A DNA stretch of 64,000 nt, taken from NCBI GenBank assembly GCA_015056565.1, contig SVGB01000012.1, positions 31,317 to 95,316 on the forward strand. The letters are read 5' to 3'. The stretch is from Butyrivibrio sp. (GTDB lineage Bacteria; Bacillota; Clostridia; Lachnospirales; Lachnospiraceae). Numbering within the stretch: the stretch's first letter is position 1; each line of letters begins with the position of its first letter. The notes under the pieces were generated by a model. It was not told where the DNA came from. It saw nothing but the letters and a program-made list of their open reading frames with translations, and made no database searches. This document shows, one piece after another, positions 17,579 through 25,185 of the stretch. A program made the position numbers and the translations under genes.

Positions 17579-19252
17579 TTAAAACACTTTTTCGCTCATA
17601 TTTTTAACAAGGTCGTCAATAGTGCCGTCCTTGAATGGGCTCTTAAGGCCTACCTCTGCAAGCTCTTCCTCATAGAAGTTCTTAGCTGAAAGCTTGCAAA
17701 GCTGCAAATAATGATTCCATGCATCCTTGTAGTCTTTATCCATCCAGACCTTGAACTGCATGGCCACAACACTGGCAAGAACATAATCAATATAGTAGAA
17801 AGGATTCCAGAAGATGTGTCCCTGTCTCTGCCAGTAACCACCCTCTCCGAAGAACTCATCGCCGTCAAAGTCAAGCCATGGTCTGTAGGTCTTTTCAAGT
17901 TCCTTCCATACATTCTTGCGCTCAGCAGGTGTCATGTCAGGATTGTCATATACAATGTGCTGGAACTCGTCAACCATGCATCCGTAAGGGATGAAGGTGA
18001 TGGAATCCTGAAGGTGCATCTTGAGATAATCCTCTGACCTGTCTCCGAAGAATCTGTCCATCCAGCCGTATGTGAAGTACTCCATGGACATTGAGTGGAT
18101 CTCTGCTGTCTCCATAGTGAGATCGTTGTGCTCTGTGATCTCGTCATTTCTTGTAACATATCCCTGGAATGCATGTCCGCACTCGTGGGTTATAACATCA
18201 ACATCTCCGCTGGTTCCGTTAAAGTTTGCAAAGATGATCGGTGACTTATATTTAGGAAGGAAATCCATATAGCCGCCAGCCTTCTTGGTCTTTCTGCCAA
18301 GTACGTCAAAGAGCTCGTTCTCGATCATAAAGTCAAAGAACTCCTTGGTCTCAGGTGAAAGCTCAGAATACATCTGCTGTCCAGCCTTCATGATCTCTTC
18401 TGGTGTTCCTGTAGGAGCAGGGTTACCATTCTTAAAGAACATGTCGTTGTCGTAGTACTTGAGCTCATCTACGCCGATCTGCTCTTTTCTCTTCTCCTGG
18501 ATCTTAACTACAAAAGGAACAAAGGACTCTTTAACCTGCTTACGGAAGTTCTCAACCTCAGCTCTTCTGTAGGCATTTCTCATCATCCTGTTGTAGCCAA
18601 GCTCTACGTAATTGTCGTAGCCAAGCTCTTTGGCCTGTTTTGTCCTGTTCTTTACAAGCTGATCATAGATGTCATCAATCTGATCAGTAACTGATAAAAA
18701 GTACTCTGAAAGGGCCTTCCATGCTCTCTTTCTTGTATCTCTGTCCTTGTCAGTAAGGTACTTTCTCAGAAGTGAAATATTAAGTTCTTCTCCATTAAAT
18801 GGGATCTTGGCAGAAGCAATGAGCTTGTCATACTTGCTGATCAGAGCGTTCTCTTCCTGCATGAGAGGAAGGATCTTATCATCAATAGACTTGTTCTGCA
18901 GCTCAATGTTCTTGAAGGCTACCTTGCTGATCTTGTCCTCAAGGTAAGACCTGAAAGGTGACTCATACAAAACCTTGCTGTAGTCATTGGCATATTTTGA
19001 GATAAGAGGAGTGATCTCATCTATGTAGTCGTTCTCAGCTGCATAGAACTCCTCTGTTGTGTCAATGTTGTGTCTGAACACACCAAGCTTGATGTTGGTG
19101 TAGACATCTTCCATGAACTTGTAGTATTTCTTGTGGAGCTCAAACTGCTCCTCTCCGCTTTTTGCGTTCTTACTATCCGCTATGAGCTTTTCAAAAAAGC
19201 TCTTAACTTCATCCATATTAACCCTTGTATAGGGCATCTGTGAGCATTTCAT
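17579..19252 (-). CDS. pepF: M3 family oligoendopeptidase F
   Basis: This 557-aa zinc metallopeptidase cuts imported oligopeptides in the cytoplasm. The zinc motif is HECGH at residues 356-360, with the third ligand probably E384 in METAEIHSMSMEY. No signal peptide is present. It is the first gene of the unit and oppA starts 12 bases downstream, linking peptide uptake to peptide breakdown. The start at 19252 has AGGA nine bases upstream; a second ATG at 19237 (MPYTRVNMDE) matches the usual family start but has no ribosome site. A strong promoter lies at 19317-19345. Confidence 0.92.
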   Translation of the reverse strand: MKCSQMPYTRVNMDEVKSFFEKLIADSKNAKSGEEQFELHKKYYKFMEDVYTNIKLGVFRHNIDTTEEFYAAENDYIDEITPLISKYANDYSKVLYESPFRSYLEDKISKVAFKNIELQNKSIDDKILPLMQEENALISKYDKLIASAKIPFNGEELNISLLRKYLTDKDRDTRKRAWKALSEYFLSVTDQIDDIYDQLVKNRTKQAKELGYDNYVELGYNRMMRNAYRRAEVENFRKQVKESFVPFVVKIQEKRKEQIGVDELKYYDNDMFFKNGNPAPTGTPEEIMKAGQQMYSELSPETKEFFDFMIENELFDVLGRKTKKAGGYMDFLPKYKSPIIFANFNGTSGDVDVITHECGHAFQGYVTRNDEITEHNDLTMETAEIHSMSMEYFTYGWMDRFFGDRSEDYLKMHLQDSITFIPYGCMVDEFQHIVYDNPDMTPAERKNVWKELEKTYRPWLDFDGDEFFGEGGYWQRQGHIFWNPFYYIDYVLASVVAMQFKVWMDKDYKDAWNHYLQLCKLSAKNFYEEELAEVGLKSPFKDGTIDDLVKNMSEKVF

Positions 19253-19316
19253 AAATCAGTCCTGCTTTCTATATTTTATATTTTTTTTATAATTTCATAC
19301 ACAGAATAACCGATTC

Positions 19317-19345
19317 ATTATACCCTATAGGATAAATTTTATCAA
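19317..19345 (-). promoter_or_regulatory. Promoter of the pepF-opp operon
   Basis: Read leftward: -35 TTGATA (19340-19345), 17-base spacer, -10 TATAAT (19317-19322). This is near consensus for the housekeeping sigma factor. Confidence 0.75.
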
Positions 19346-19370
19346 GTTAAAGTGAAAAAAGGTCAATTTT

Positions 19371-21230
19371 TCATGGCTGTGAGATATCCACCCAGATAAC
19401 CGGCCTAATGGCGCCGCCTGGCTTGTTTACATAGCGCTCAGATAAGCTTATTTCCCCATCTACAGTGACTATAGGAGAGGTTATCTCTTTTTTCCCAAAA
19501 TCCCCTCTAAGCCACCACCAGGAAGATCTGTAGCCTTTCAGATCCCAGTTGTTGGCCTTGCTAAGCTCATTTATGTTACAGCCTCCAGCCAGAGCAATGT
19601 CTGTTACAGACAACTGTCTGTCCTTATCTTCTGAGAAGTACTTCTCTGCTTCTGCAACGGATAAAAGAGATATCAGCTCTCCTTTTCTCTCTATGATCTT
19701 TGACAGCTCCTTTTCATTAAATATCTTTATGAACTCATCAGAGTTAAGTCGCTTTCTAAGATCAGACCCCTCCCAGGAAACTTCCTCGTATTTCTGATTT
19801 AAGTATCCGCTGGCTATTCCCTCTTTTGTCAAAAGGCATACACGCTTCCCGTCATTTTGAAGAACGATCCACTTAAGTCTCTCTTTTCCAAGGCGTGAGC
19901 CGTCTGTGTCAAAGCGCCCAAAGTATACCTGATCTCCCTCGTTGCAGGCATAAAGAACCTTCATCTCTTCATCATAATACCTGCTGATAGCGATGCCCCT
20001 TACTGCAAAAAAGATCATTGCACCAGCCACTGTCACAGCAATTATATAGGTCGCCATTTTTCCGCCTGCGCGCTTTGCATCTATGGATAAGAGAAGCCTC
20101 TTTACCCTGCTTGCAATAGCTGATGAGATTGGAGAAAGAATAGACGCCACCACGATGGAACATACAAACACCACCAGATACCACAAAAAATTATCCATCT
20201 TAGTATGATCAAAAACAGTTCTCACAAAGTAACCATGGACTAAAAAGACCATCATCTGAATGGTCCCCATATAGTGAAGGGCTTTATTCTTTACTGTGAT
20301 CTTCATATTTAAAAGAAGCTGGAAAGTGACAACTACTATACAGTTAATAGACTGAACAACCAGTGTGATAAAAGCATCTCTCCTGTAAGTAGACAGCATC
20401 TCGTGGTAATAGCCAAACACATTACTAACTACGATTCCTGCAAAGGTTATGACAACTGATAGCAAGGCAAAAGAGATGAACATTCCCTTATAGTGTTTCC
20501 TGAAAAAGGCTTCAATCCCGCTTTTAAAGCGGGCATACAGAAGACCAAAAACAAAGGTTATGGTGGAGTTAAACCACCACTCTCCCATGAAATATGTCTC
20601 CTTGTAGTCATCAAAATCATGGCCCCTGAAAAACGCAAAAGCCATAATGGAAAGTGTCGCAAGAATAACCAGTGTAAGGGCTGCATCCTTGTTCTTTAAC
20701 AAGGAAAAGGAAGCTGCAAAGATTACATAAAGAACTACGATCTCCACAATAAACCACGAATTGCCATCAAGGAGTTCTATTCCTATGATCCGTTTAAGGA
20801 CATATAAAAGGTCATCACCAGTGCCCTTTTTATAGACAAGGTGATTTACCAAAACAGTGATCACATTTACAAGAAAAAACGGGACAAGAACTGAAGGAAT
20901 TCTTTTTCTTAAAAATCCCTCAAGATAGTTGTTTTTATTCAGATAGCTGTACAAAAGCCCGTAACCTGAGCTAAAGAAGAATACGGCAGTGCAAAGGAAG
21001 CCTATATAGTTGTACAAAGTTATAGGTCCCTTATTGATCCATCCGTAATTGGTGATCCTCTGGGTAAGATGATGAAGGATTATTGAAAGACAGGCCACAG
21101 TTCTTAATGCCATCATCTGATCCCACTTTAGATATTCAGCTGAAAACTCACCCTTTGGAGCTATTTTTGCTCCATAAAAAACAAGTACAAAGATCGCAAG
21201 TGGAAATACAAGTAATAATAGATCAGTCAT
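19371..21230 (-). CDS. Acyltransferase 3 family membrane protein with C-terminal DUF6273-like domain
   Basis: This 619-aa protein has an acyltransferase-3 membrane domain of about ten helices (residues 1-380; the family His is in ACLSIILHHLTQ). A short membrane helix and an exposed C-terminal domain of about 200 residues follow. That domain, with YFGRFDTDG, RLKWIVLQNDG, WEGSDLRKRLNSDEF and SSWWWLRGDFG, matches the DUF6273 pattern. Acyltransferase-3 proteins O-acylate cell-surface sugars, so modification of a wall or capsule polymer is plausible; the tail's role is unknown. The start (21230) lies inside the end of the upstream methylase gene (8-base overlap), with GGGGA upstream, so the two are coupled. 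Confidence 0.8.
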   Translation of the reverse strand: MTDLLLLVFPLAIFVLVFYGAKIAPKGEFSAEYLKWDQMMALRTVACLSIILHHLTQRITNYGWINKGPITLYNYIGFLCTAVFFFSSGYGLLYSYLNKNNYLEGFLRKRIPSVLVPFFLVNVITVLVNHLVYKKGTGDDLLYVLKRIIGIELLDGNSWFIVEIVVLYVIFAASFSLLKNKDAALTLVILATLSIMAFAFFRGHDFDDYKETYFMGEWWFNSTITFVFGLLYARFKSGIEAFFRKHYKGMFISFALLSVVITFAGIVVSNVFGYYHEMLSTYRRDAFITLVVQSINCIVVVTFQLLLNMKITVKNKALHYMGTIQMMVFLVHGYFVRTVFDHTKMDNFLWYLVVFVCSIVVASILSPISSAIASRVKRLLLSIDAKRAGGKMATYIIAVTVAGAMIFFAVRGIAISRYYDEEMKVLYACNEGDQVYFGRFDTDGSRLGKERLKWIVLQNDGKRVCLLTKEGIASGYLNQKYEEVSWEGSDLRKRLNSDEFIKIFNEKELSKIIERKGELISLLSVAEAEKYFSEDKDRQLSVTDIALAGGCNINELSKANNWDLKGYRSSWWWLRGDFGKKEITSPIVTVDGEISLSERYVNKPGGAIRPVIWVDISQP

Positions 21231-22089
21231 AGTTCTTTTCCCCGACAGTTTTTGATAACTCCCAAAATGCCACAGCGCTGGCTGCAGCCACATTAAGTGA
21301 ATCAGCCCCATGATACATAGGGATCTTTACGCAGTAGTCACAGGCACTTATAGTCTCAGGAAGGAGCCCATCTCCCTCCGCTCCAAGAAAGATCGCAAGC
21401 TTGTCCTGCCTTCTAAGTTCCGGATCATCAATATCTTTTGTATCGTTTCTAAGAGCCATGGCCACTGACTTAAAGCCAAGCTCCTTAAGGCTTTCTATTT
21501 CTCTTTCCTTGGGAAGAAAGGTGTAGTGCGTCTGAAATATGGTTCCCATGGATACTCTGGCAGCGCGTCTGTAGAGCGGATCAGAACAGCCCTTATTAAA
21601 AAGAACTGCATCCATTCCCAGCGCCACAGCACTTCTTACAATAGCTCCTATGTTGGTGGGATTAGTGACATTTTCCAAAACTGCCACTCTCCTTGCATCC
21701 TTTAGGATTTCCTCAGCTGGCCTGAGCTTTTTTCTTTTCATGGCACATAAAACACCTCTTGTAAGGTTGTACCCTGTTATCTGCAAAAGAGTCTTTTCAT
21801 CTGCCACATAGACAGGGATCTGATAGTCTGTGAGTGCTCTTTTGACCAGGGGCTCCGCCTCCTTACCAAGCTGACTCTTTTCTATTAAAAGAGATATTGG
21901 CTCATAACCGCCATCCAAAGCCCTTCCAATCACCTTGGGGCTCTCTGCGATAAAGACCCCAAGCTCCGGTTCATTGATGTGAAAGAGCTGATTCTCAGAA
22001 TATTCGTGATATATGGATAACTCCGGGAGACTCAGATCATCTACCAGGAGCACCTTGTTATCTAAAGACAAAGTCGTTTTCCCTTCCAT
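21223..22089 (-). CDS. TrmH/SpoU family RNA 2'-O-methyltransferase
   Basis: This 288-aa RNA methylase has the SpoU C-terminal trefoil-knot motifs in order: NPTNIGAIVRSAVALGMDAV (motif 1), IFLGAEGDGLLPE (motif 2) and IPMYHGADSLNVAAASAVAF (motif 3). The first about 110 residues form the substrate-binding domain. It probably modifies the 2'-OH of a ribose in rRNA or tRNA; the position cannot be told from sequence. The ribosome site is weak. It overlaps and precedes the acyltransferase gene. Confidence 0.88.
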   Translation of the reverse strand: MEGKTTLSLDNKVLLVDDLSLPELSIYHEYSENQLFHINEPELGVFIAESPKVIGRALDGGYEPISLLIEKSQLGKEAEPLVKRALTDYQIPVYVADEKTLLQITGYNLTRGVLCAMKRKKLRPAEEILKDARRVAVLENVTNPTNIGAIVRSAVALGMDAVLFNKGCSDPLYRRAARVSMGTIFQTHYTFLPKEREIESLKELGFKSVAMALRNDTKDIDDPELRRQDKLAIFLGAEGDGLLPETISACDYCVKIPMYHGADSLNVAAASAVAFWELSKTVGEKNYD

Positions 22090-22191
22090 TGCTTCTTAAT
22101 ATTAACAAACATTATTTTCTCCTTTATGAGAAATATTTGCAAGAAATATGGTATATTAATGTCTATACTTTTAACTATTTTGGAGGGTAAC

Positions 22192-23055
22192 ATGAGTTTT
22201 GTAGTATTTGCAGATGGAAGCGCCAATCTTCCCAAGGATAAGCTTGAAGGGATTAGTCTTCTGCCCTGCAGTTATCTGCTTGATGGACAGCAAGTAGAAT
22301 ATAAGGGGGATATTGAATCCTTTGATTCCCACACTTTTTATGAGGGACTTAGAAACGGCAAGTCAGCACAGACAAGCCTTTTAAATACTGATCTTTTTAT
22401 GACACATTTCAGGCCCGTACTTGAGCAGGGCCAGGACGCAATCTACATCGCCATGGCATCAGGTATCAGCGGAACCTACAACGCTGCTGTTCTTGCTGCT
22501 GATGAGCTTATGGAAGAATTTCCTGAGAGATTTGTACATATTGTAGATTCCAAGGGATGCGGCTTTGGTTCAGGTCTTCTTGCAATAAAGGCCGCTCAGC
22601 TTAGTTCCCAGGGTGTAAATTGCAGGGCAGCTTCCAAAATCCTTGATGAGGCTGTGCCACATGCATGTCAGTACTTTACAGTAGATGACCTTAATTTCCT
22701 CAAAAAGACAGGACGTGTTTCTGGCGTAACCGCCAGCATTGGAACCATCCTTAACATCAAGCCTATCCTCTTTGGCGACAGCACAGGACATATCATCTCC
22801 TGCGGCAAAGTAAGAGGCAGAAAGGCTTCTATTGATTTCATCGCAAAAAAATACGCAGAAAAGCGCATAGATACTTTTGATAACAGTGTGTTCATCTCCC
22901 ACGGCGACTGCCCGGATGACGCCAAGGCTCTTGCTTCTTTAGTAAGAGACATCAATCCAAGCGCAAACATAAGGATCTGTGTCCACGAGCCATTTTCCGG
23001 AGCCCACGTTGGCCCTGGAATGCTGGGGCTTTTCTTCTGGGGATCTGAAAGATAA
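22192..23055 (+). CDS. DegV family fatty-acid-binding protein
   Basis: This 287-aa cytoplasmic protein has the two-domain DegV fold. Family marks are VVFADGSANLPKD at the N-terminus, KSAQTSLLNTDLFMTHFRPV, YIAMASGISGTYNAA and VDSKGCGFGSGLLAIKAAQL. DegV proteins bind a fatty acid and present it to fatty-acid kinase (FakA) for membrane-lipid synthesis. The start at 22192 follows GGAGGG; a frame open to 22126 has no site. A long stem-loop terminator lies 80 bases after the stop. Confidence 0.9.
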   Translation: MSFVVFADGSANLPKDKLEGISLLPCSYLLDGQQVEYKGDIESFDSHTFYEGLRNGKSAQTSLLNTDLFMTHFRPVLEQGQDAIYIAMASGISGTYNAAVLAADELMEEFPERFVHIVDSKGCGFGSGLLAIKAAQLSSQGVNCRAASKILDEAVPHACQYFTVDDLNFLKKTGRVSGVTASIGTILNIKPILFGDSTGHIISCGKVRGRKASIDFIAKKYAEKRIDTFDNSVFISHGDCPDDAKALASLVRDINPSANIRICVHEPFSGAHVGPGMLGLFFWGSER

Positions 23056-23217
23056 ACAAGACACGGGGACGGTTCTTCTGTCTCATTGTGCACAACAAGT
23101 CACGGGGACGGTTCTTCTGTCTTCCTGGCAAAAATATCCCTTGTTTTTCGAGGCTACATTGCAGTCTCGTCACAAGGGATTTTTATTGTTGTAAGACAAA
23201 AGAACCGTCCCCGTGTG
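23056..23217. repeat. REP-type repeats: two forward copies and one inverted copy
   Basis: Forward copies lie at about 23056-23087 (ACAAGACACGGGGACGGTTC..) and 23095-23121 (with GTCACGGGG in place of GACACGGGG). An inverted copy (AGAACCGTCCCCGTGT) lies at about 23195-23217. The degV terminator hairpin is between them. The inverted copy sits just ahead of the TATAAT at 23224-23229 that should serve the next gene. Confidence 0.85.
23136..23185 (+). terminator. Terminator of the degV-type gene
   Basis: ATCCCTTGT (23136-23144) pairs with ACAAGGGAT (23172-23180), an inner CGAG/CTCG adds to it, and TTTTATT follows. Confidence 0.8.
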
Positions 23218-23266
23218 TTATGTTATAATTGTCGTGAAAGTTTTTAGCTATAGGAGGAAAGAAAGT

Positions 23267-24016
23267 ATGGAAAACAAGAAAACTGGGGTATGGGGAGCGC
23301 TGATCATTGGAATATGCGTACTGCTCAGTTGCATAGCGCTAGCTTTTGGACTATCGCATTTCAGATCCGAGAGCAGTCATACAATATCTGCAACAGGTAG
23401 TGCCAGCGTTGATTTTGATGCGGACATCATTATCTGGAGAGGCTCATTTAGTGCGGTCGATTATAGTTCTCAGGCAGCCTACGCCAAGATCAAATCTGAT
23501 GCTGATGAAGTAAAGAAGTACCTTACCAATAACAGTATTGCTGAGGATGAAATCGTATTTAGCGCAGTAGACATTAGAAGAACATATAGAGATGTATATG
23601 ATGCTAATGGCAATTACGTAGGTCAGGAAGAAGATGGTTATAAGCTTACCCAGAGCGTAACTGTATCTTCCAAGAACATCGCTACCGTAGAGAAAATCTC
23701 TAGAGACATTTCAAGTCTTCTTGACAGAGGCGTAGAACTTGAGTCTGACTATCCCGAGTACTACTACTCAGCTCTAGACGAGCTTAAGCTTGACCTTATA
23801 GACAAGGCATCACAGAATGCAAAAGAGAGAATTGACATCATTGCCAAGAACTCCGGAGCAAGACTTGGCAAACTCAAAAACTCTAGTCTTGGAGTATTCC
23901 AGATAACAGCGCAGAATTCAGGCACAAGCAGCTATTCCTATGACGGTGCATTTGATACAAGCTCTCAGCATAAAACAGCAACAATAACTGTCAAATTGGA
24001 ATACGACCTTAAGTAA
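23267..24016 (+). CDS. SIMPL (DUF541) domain protein, membrane-anchored
   Basis: This 249-aa protein has one N-terminal membrane helix (about residues 9-30, WGALIIGICVLLSCIALAFG) and an exterior SIMPL/DUF541 domain. That domain begins HTISATGSASVDFDADIIIW, and a QSVTVSSKNIATVEKISRDI segment and a C-terminal KTATITVKLEYDL strand follow. The family resembles the periplasmic oligomer BP26/YggE, whose role is often linked to stress but is not well defined. The start is set by TAGGAGGAAAG just upstream. A hairpin terminator follows. Confidence 0.85.
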   Translation: MENKKTGVWGALIIGICVLLSCIALAFGLSHFRSESSHTISATGSASVDFDADIIIWRGSFSAVDYSSQAAYAKIKSDADEVKKYLTNNSIAEDEIVFSAVDIRRTYRDVYDANGNYVGQEEDGYKLTQSVTVSSKNIATVEKISRDISSLLDRGVELESDYPEYYYSALDELKLDLIDKASQNAKERIDIIAKNSGARLGKLKNSSLGVFQITAQNSGTSSYSYDGAFDTSSQHKTATITVKLEYDLK

Positions 24017-24047
24017 GGCAAGTAAGCAAGTAAGTCATTGATATATG

Positions 24048-24093
24048 CCCTCTTTATTGGACAATGCATGTTCTAGTAAAGAGGGTTATTTTT
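24048..24093 (+). terminator. Terminator of the SIMPL gene
   Basis: CCCTCTTTA (24048-24056) pairs with TAAAGAGGG (24077-24085) and is followed by TTATTTTTAT. Confidence 0.8.
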
Positions 24094-24100
24094 ATCCATA

Positions 24101-24168
24101 AGACACGGGGACGGTTCTTCTGTCTCATTGTGCACAACAAGACACGGGGACGGTTCTTCTGTCTCATT
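24101..24168 (+). repeat. REP-type repeats flanking the transposase, left pair
   Basis: Two forward copies of GACACGGGGACGGTTCTTCT + GTCTCAT (24102-24127 and 24141-24167) are joined by TGTGCACAACAA. They end five bases before the transposase stop. Confidence 0.9.
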
Positions 24169-24173
24169 TGAAA

Positions 24174-24917
24174 CTACTTTCCTGCATTCTGAACAATATT
24201 TCGCCCGATTCCTGTAAGTCGTTCAATCTGTCGTACTGTCAATCCGCATTTCTTGAGTTTTATAATTGCTTCATTTCTTTCCTGCATATTATAGTTCTGC
24301 AAAACTGTTCCACTAGATATACCCAGACATCTCATCATTATCTCTTTTGCACTAGAATCACTGTGCCAGGTCTCAGAGTACTCAAGCCCCTGATCATCCT
24401 CTTTTTGCTCAATATATTCTCTATACTGATTAAAATCTCCCAAAACTGCCTTCACTGCTGATAAATCCATATATGGAAGCGGCTTGTCATAAAACCAAAA
24501 GCTGTTCCAGGGATATCGAGCCACACTGCATATTCCCGCTTTTTCCGGATTCTTTAAAATATAGCGAAATGCTGTCAAAAGATATTTTTCGTTTTCTATT
24601 GGTTCGCTCTTATATCTATCTTGAAAAAGATGCCCTACCCGATCATATTTTTTATTGTAATACCACGAATAACTTACACCTATTTTCTTCATCAAAAGAG
24701 CTATATCTTCAGAATCCCCTTTTACTAGCAGATGGACATGATTATCCATCAAACAATATGCGCTGATGCTAACCTCTGTATCCATGCAGTATTGTTCTAG
24801 TTTCTTCAGGTAATACCTATAATCGAATTCATCCTCAAACAGCAGTTGTTTTCCTATCCCTCTGACAATTACGTGCATATAACCTGATGCACTCTTGTTT
24901 CGCGCTTGACGCGGCAT
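24174..24917 (-). CDS. REP-associated tyrosine transposase (Y1 family)
   Basis: This 247-aa protein belongs to the IS200/Y1 HUH nucleases in the RAYT branch. The metal-binding motif is HVH in YCLMDNHVHLLVKGDSED. The likely catalytic tyrosine lies in the AFRYILKNPEKAGI helix. A C-terminal helix-turn-helix (GLTVRQIERLTGIGRN) is typical of RAYTs. Such proteins nick single-stranded REP hairpins and are linked to spread of short palindromes rather than to moving themselves. Two copies of the palindromic repeat lie on each side, in opposite orientation, as expected. Ribosome site AGGAGG. The frame is intact. Confidence 0.88.
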   Translation of the reverse strand: MPRQARNKSASGYMHVIVRGIGKQLLFEDEFDYRYYLKKLEQYCMDTEVSISAYCLMDNHVHLLVKGDSEDIALLMKKIGVSYSWYYNKKYDRVGHLFQDRYKSEPIENEKYLLTAFRYILKNPEKAGICSVARYPWNSFWFYDKPLPYMDLSAVKAVLGDFNQYREYIEQKEDDQGLEYSETWHSDSSAKEIMMRCLGISSGTVLQNYNMQERNEAIIKLKKCGLTVRQIERLTGIGRNIVQNAGK

Positions 24918-25061
24918 TAATTTACCTCCTATATAAAACTACTCTTCTTAAAAATGAGTGGAAACACAACCAAATAGAAAACTCTATTTAGTCTTCCCCA
25001 GAGCGGGGAGTGATTTAAGTCCAGAAATGGACTATAACATGGAAAACATAATTTGTAAAGC

Positions 25062-25128
25062 AGACAGTAGAACCGTCCCTGTGTCTTGTTGTGCACAATG
25101 AGACAGTAGAACCGTCCCCGTGTCTTGT
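25062..25128 (-). repeat. REP-type repeats flanking the transposase, right pair
   Basis: Two inverted copies (25062-25088 with one base change, and 25100-25128) of the same unit as at 24101-24168. They contain GACAGTAGAACCGTCCC. They lie between the transposase and the GH31 terminator, and a partial extra CCCCGTGTC follows at 25129-25137. Confidence 0.9.
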
Positions 25129-25137
25129 CCCCGTGTC

Positions 25138-25173
25138 ATGAAAAAGCCCGGAGGCCAGAATAGGCCGCCGGGC
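25138..25173 (-). terminator. Terminator of the maltodextrin operon
   Basis: Read leftward, GCCCGG and CCGGGC, with an inner GGCC/GGCC, form a strong stem (25146-25173). TTTTT follows. It closes the malE-to-GH31 transcript 13 bases after the GH31 stop. Confidence 0.9.
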
Positions 25174-25185
25174 GTGAAGAGAAAG

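Noticed and set aside
23056..25137. CRISPR array
   Set aside because: Repeats are palindromic pairs of the REP type with no regular spacers and no cas genes.
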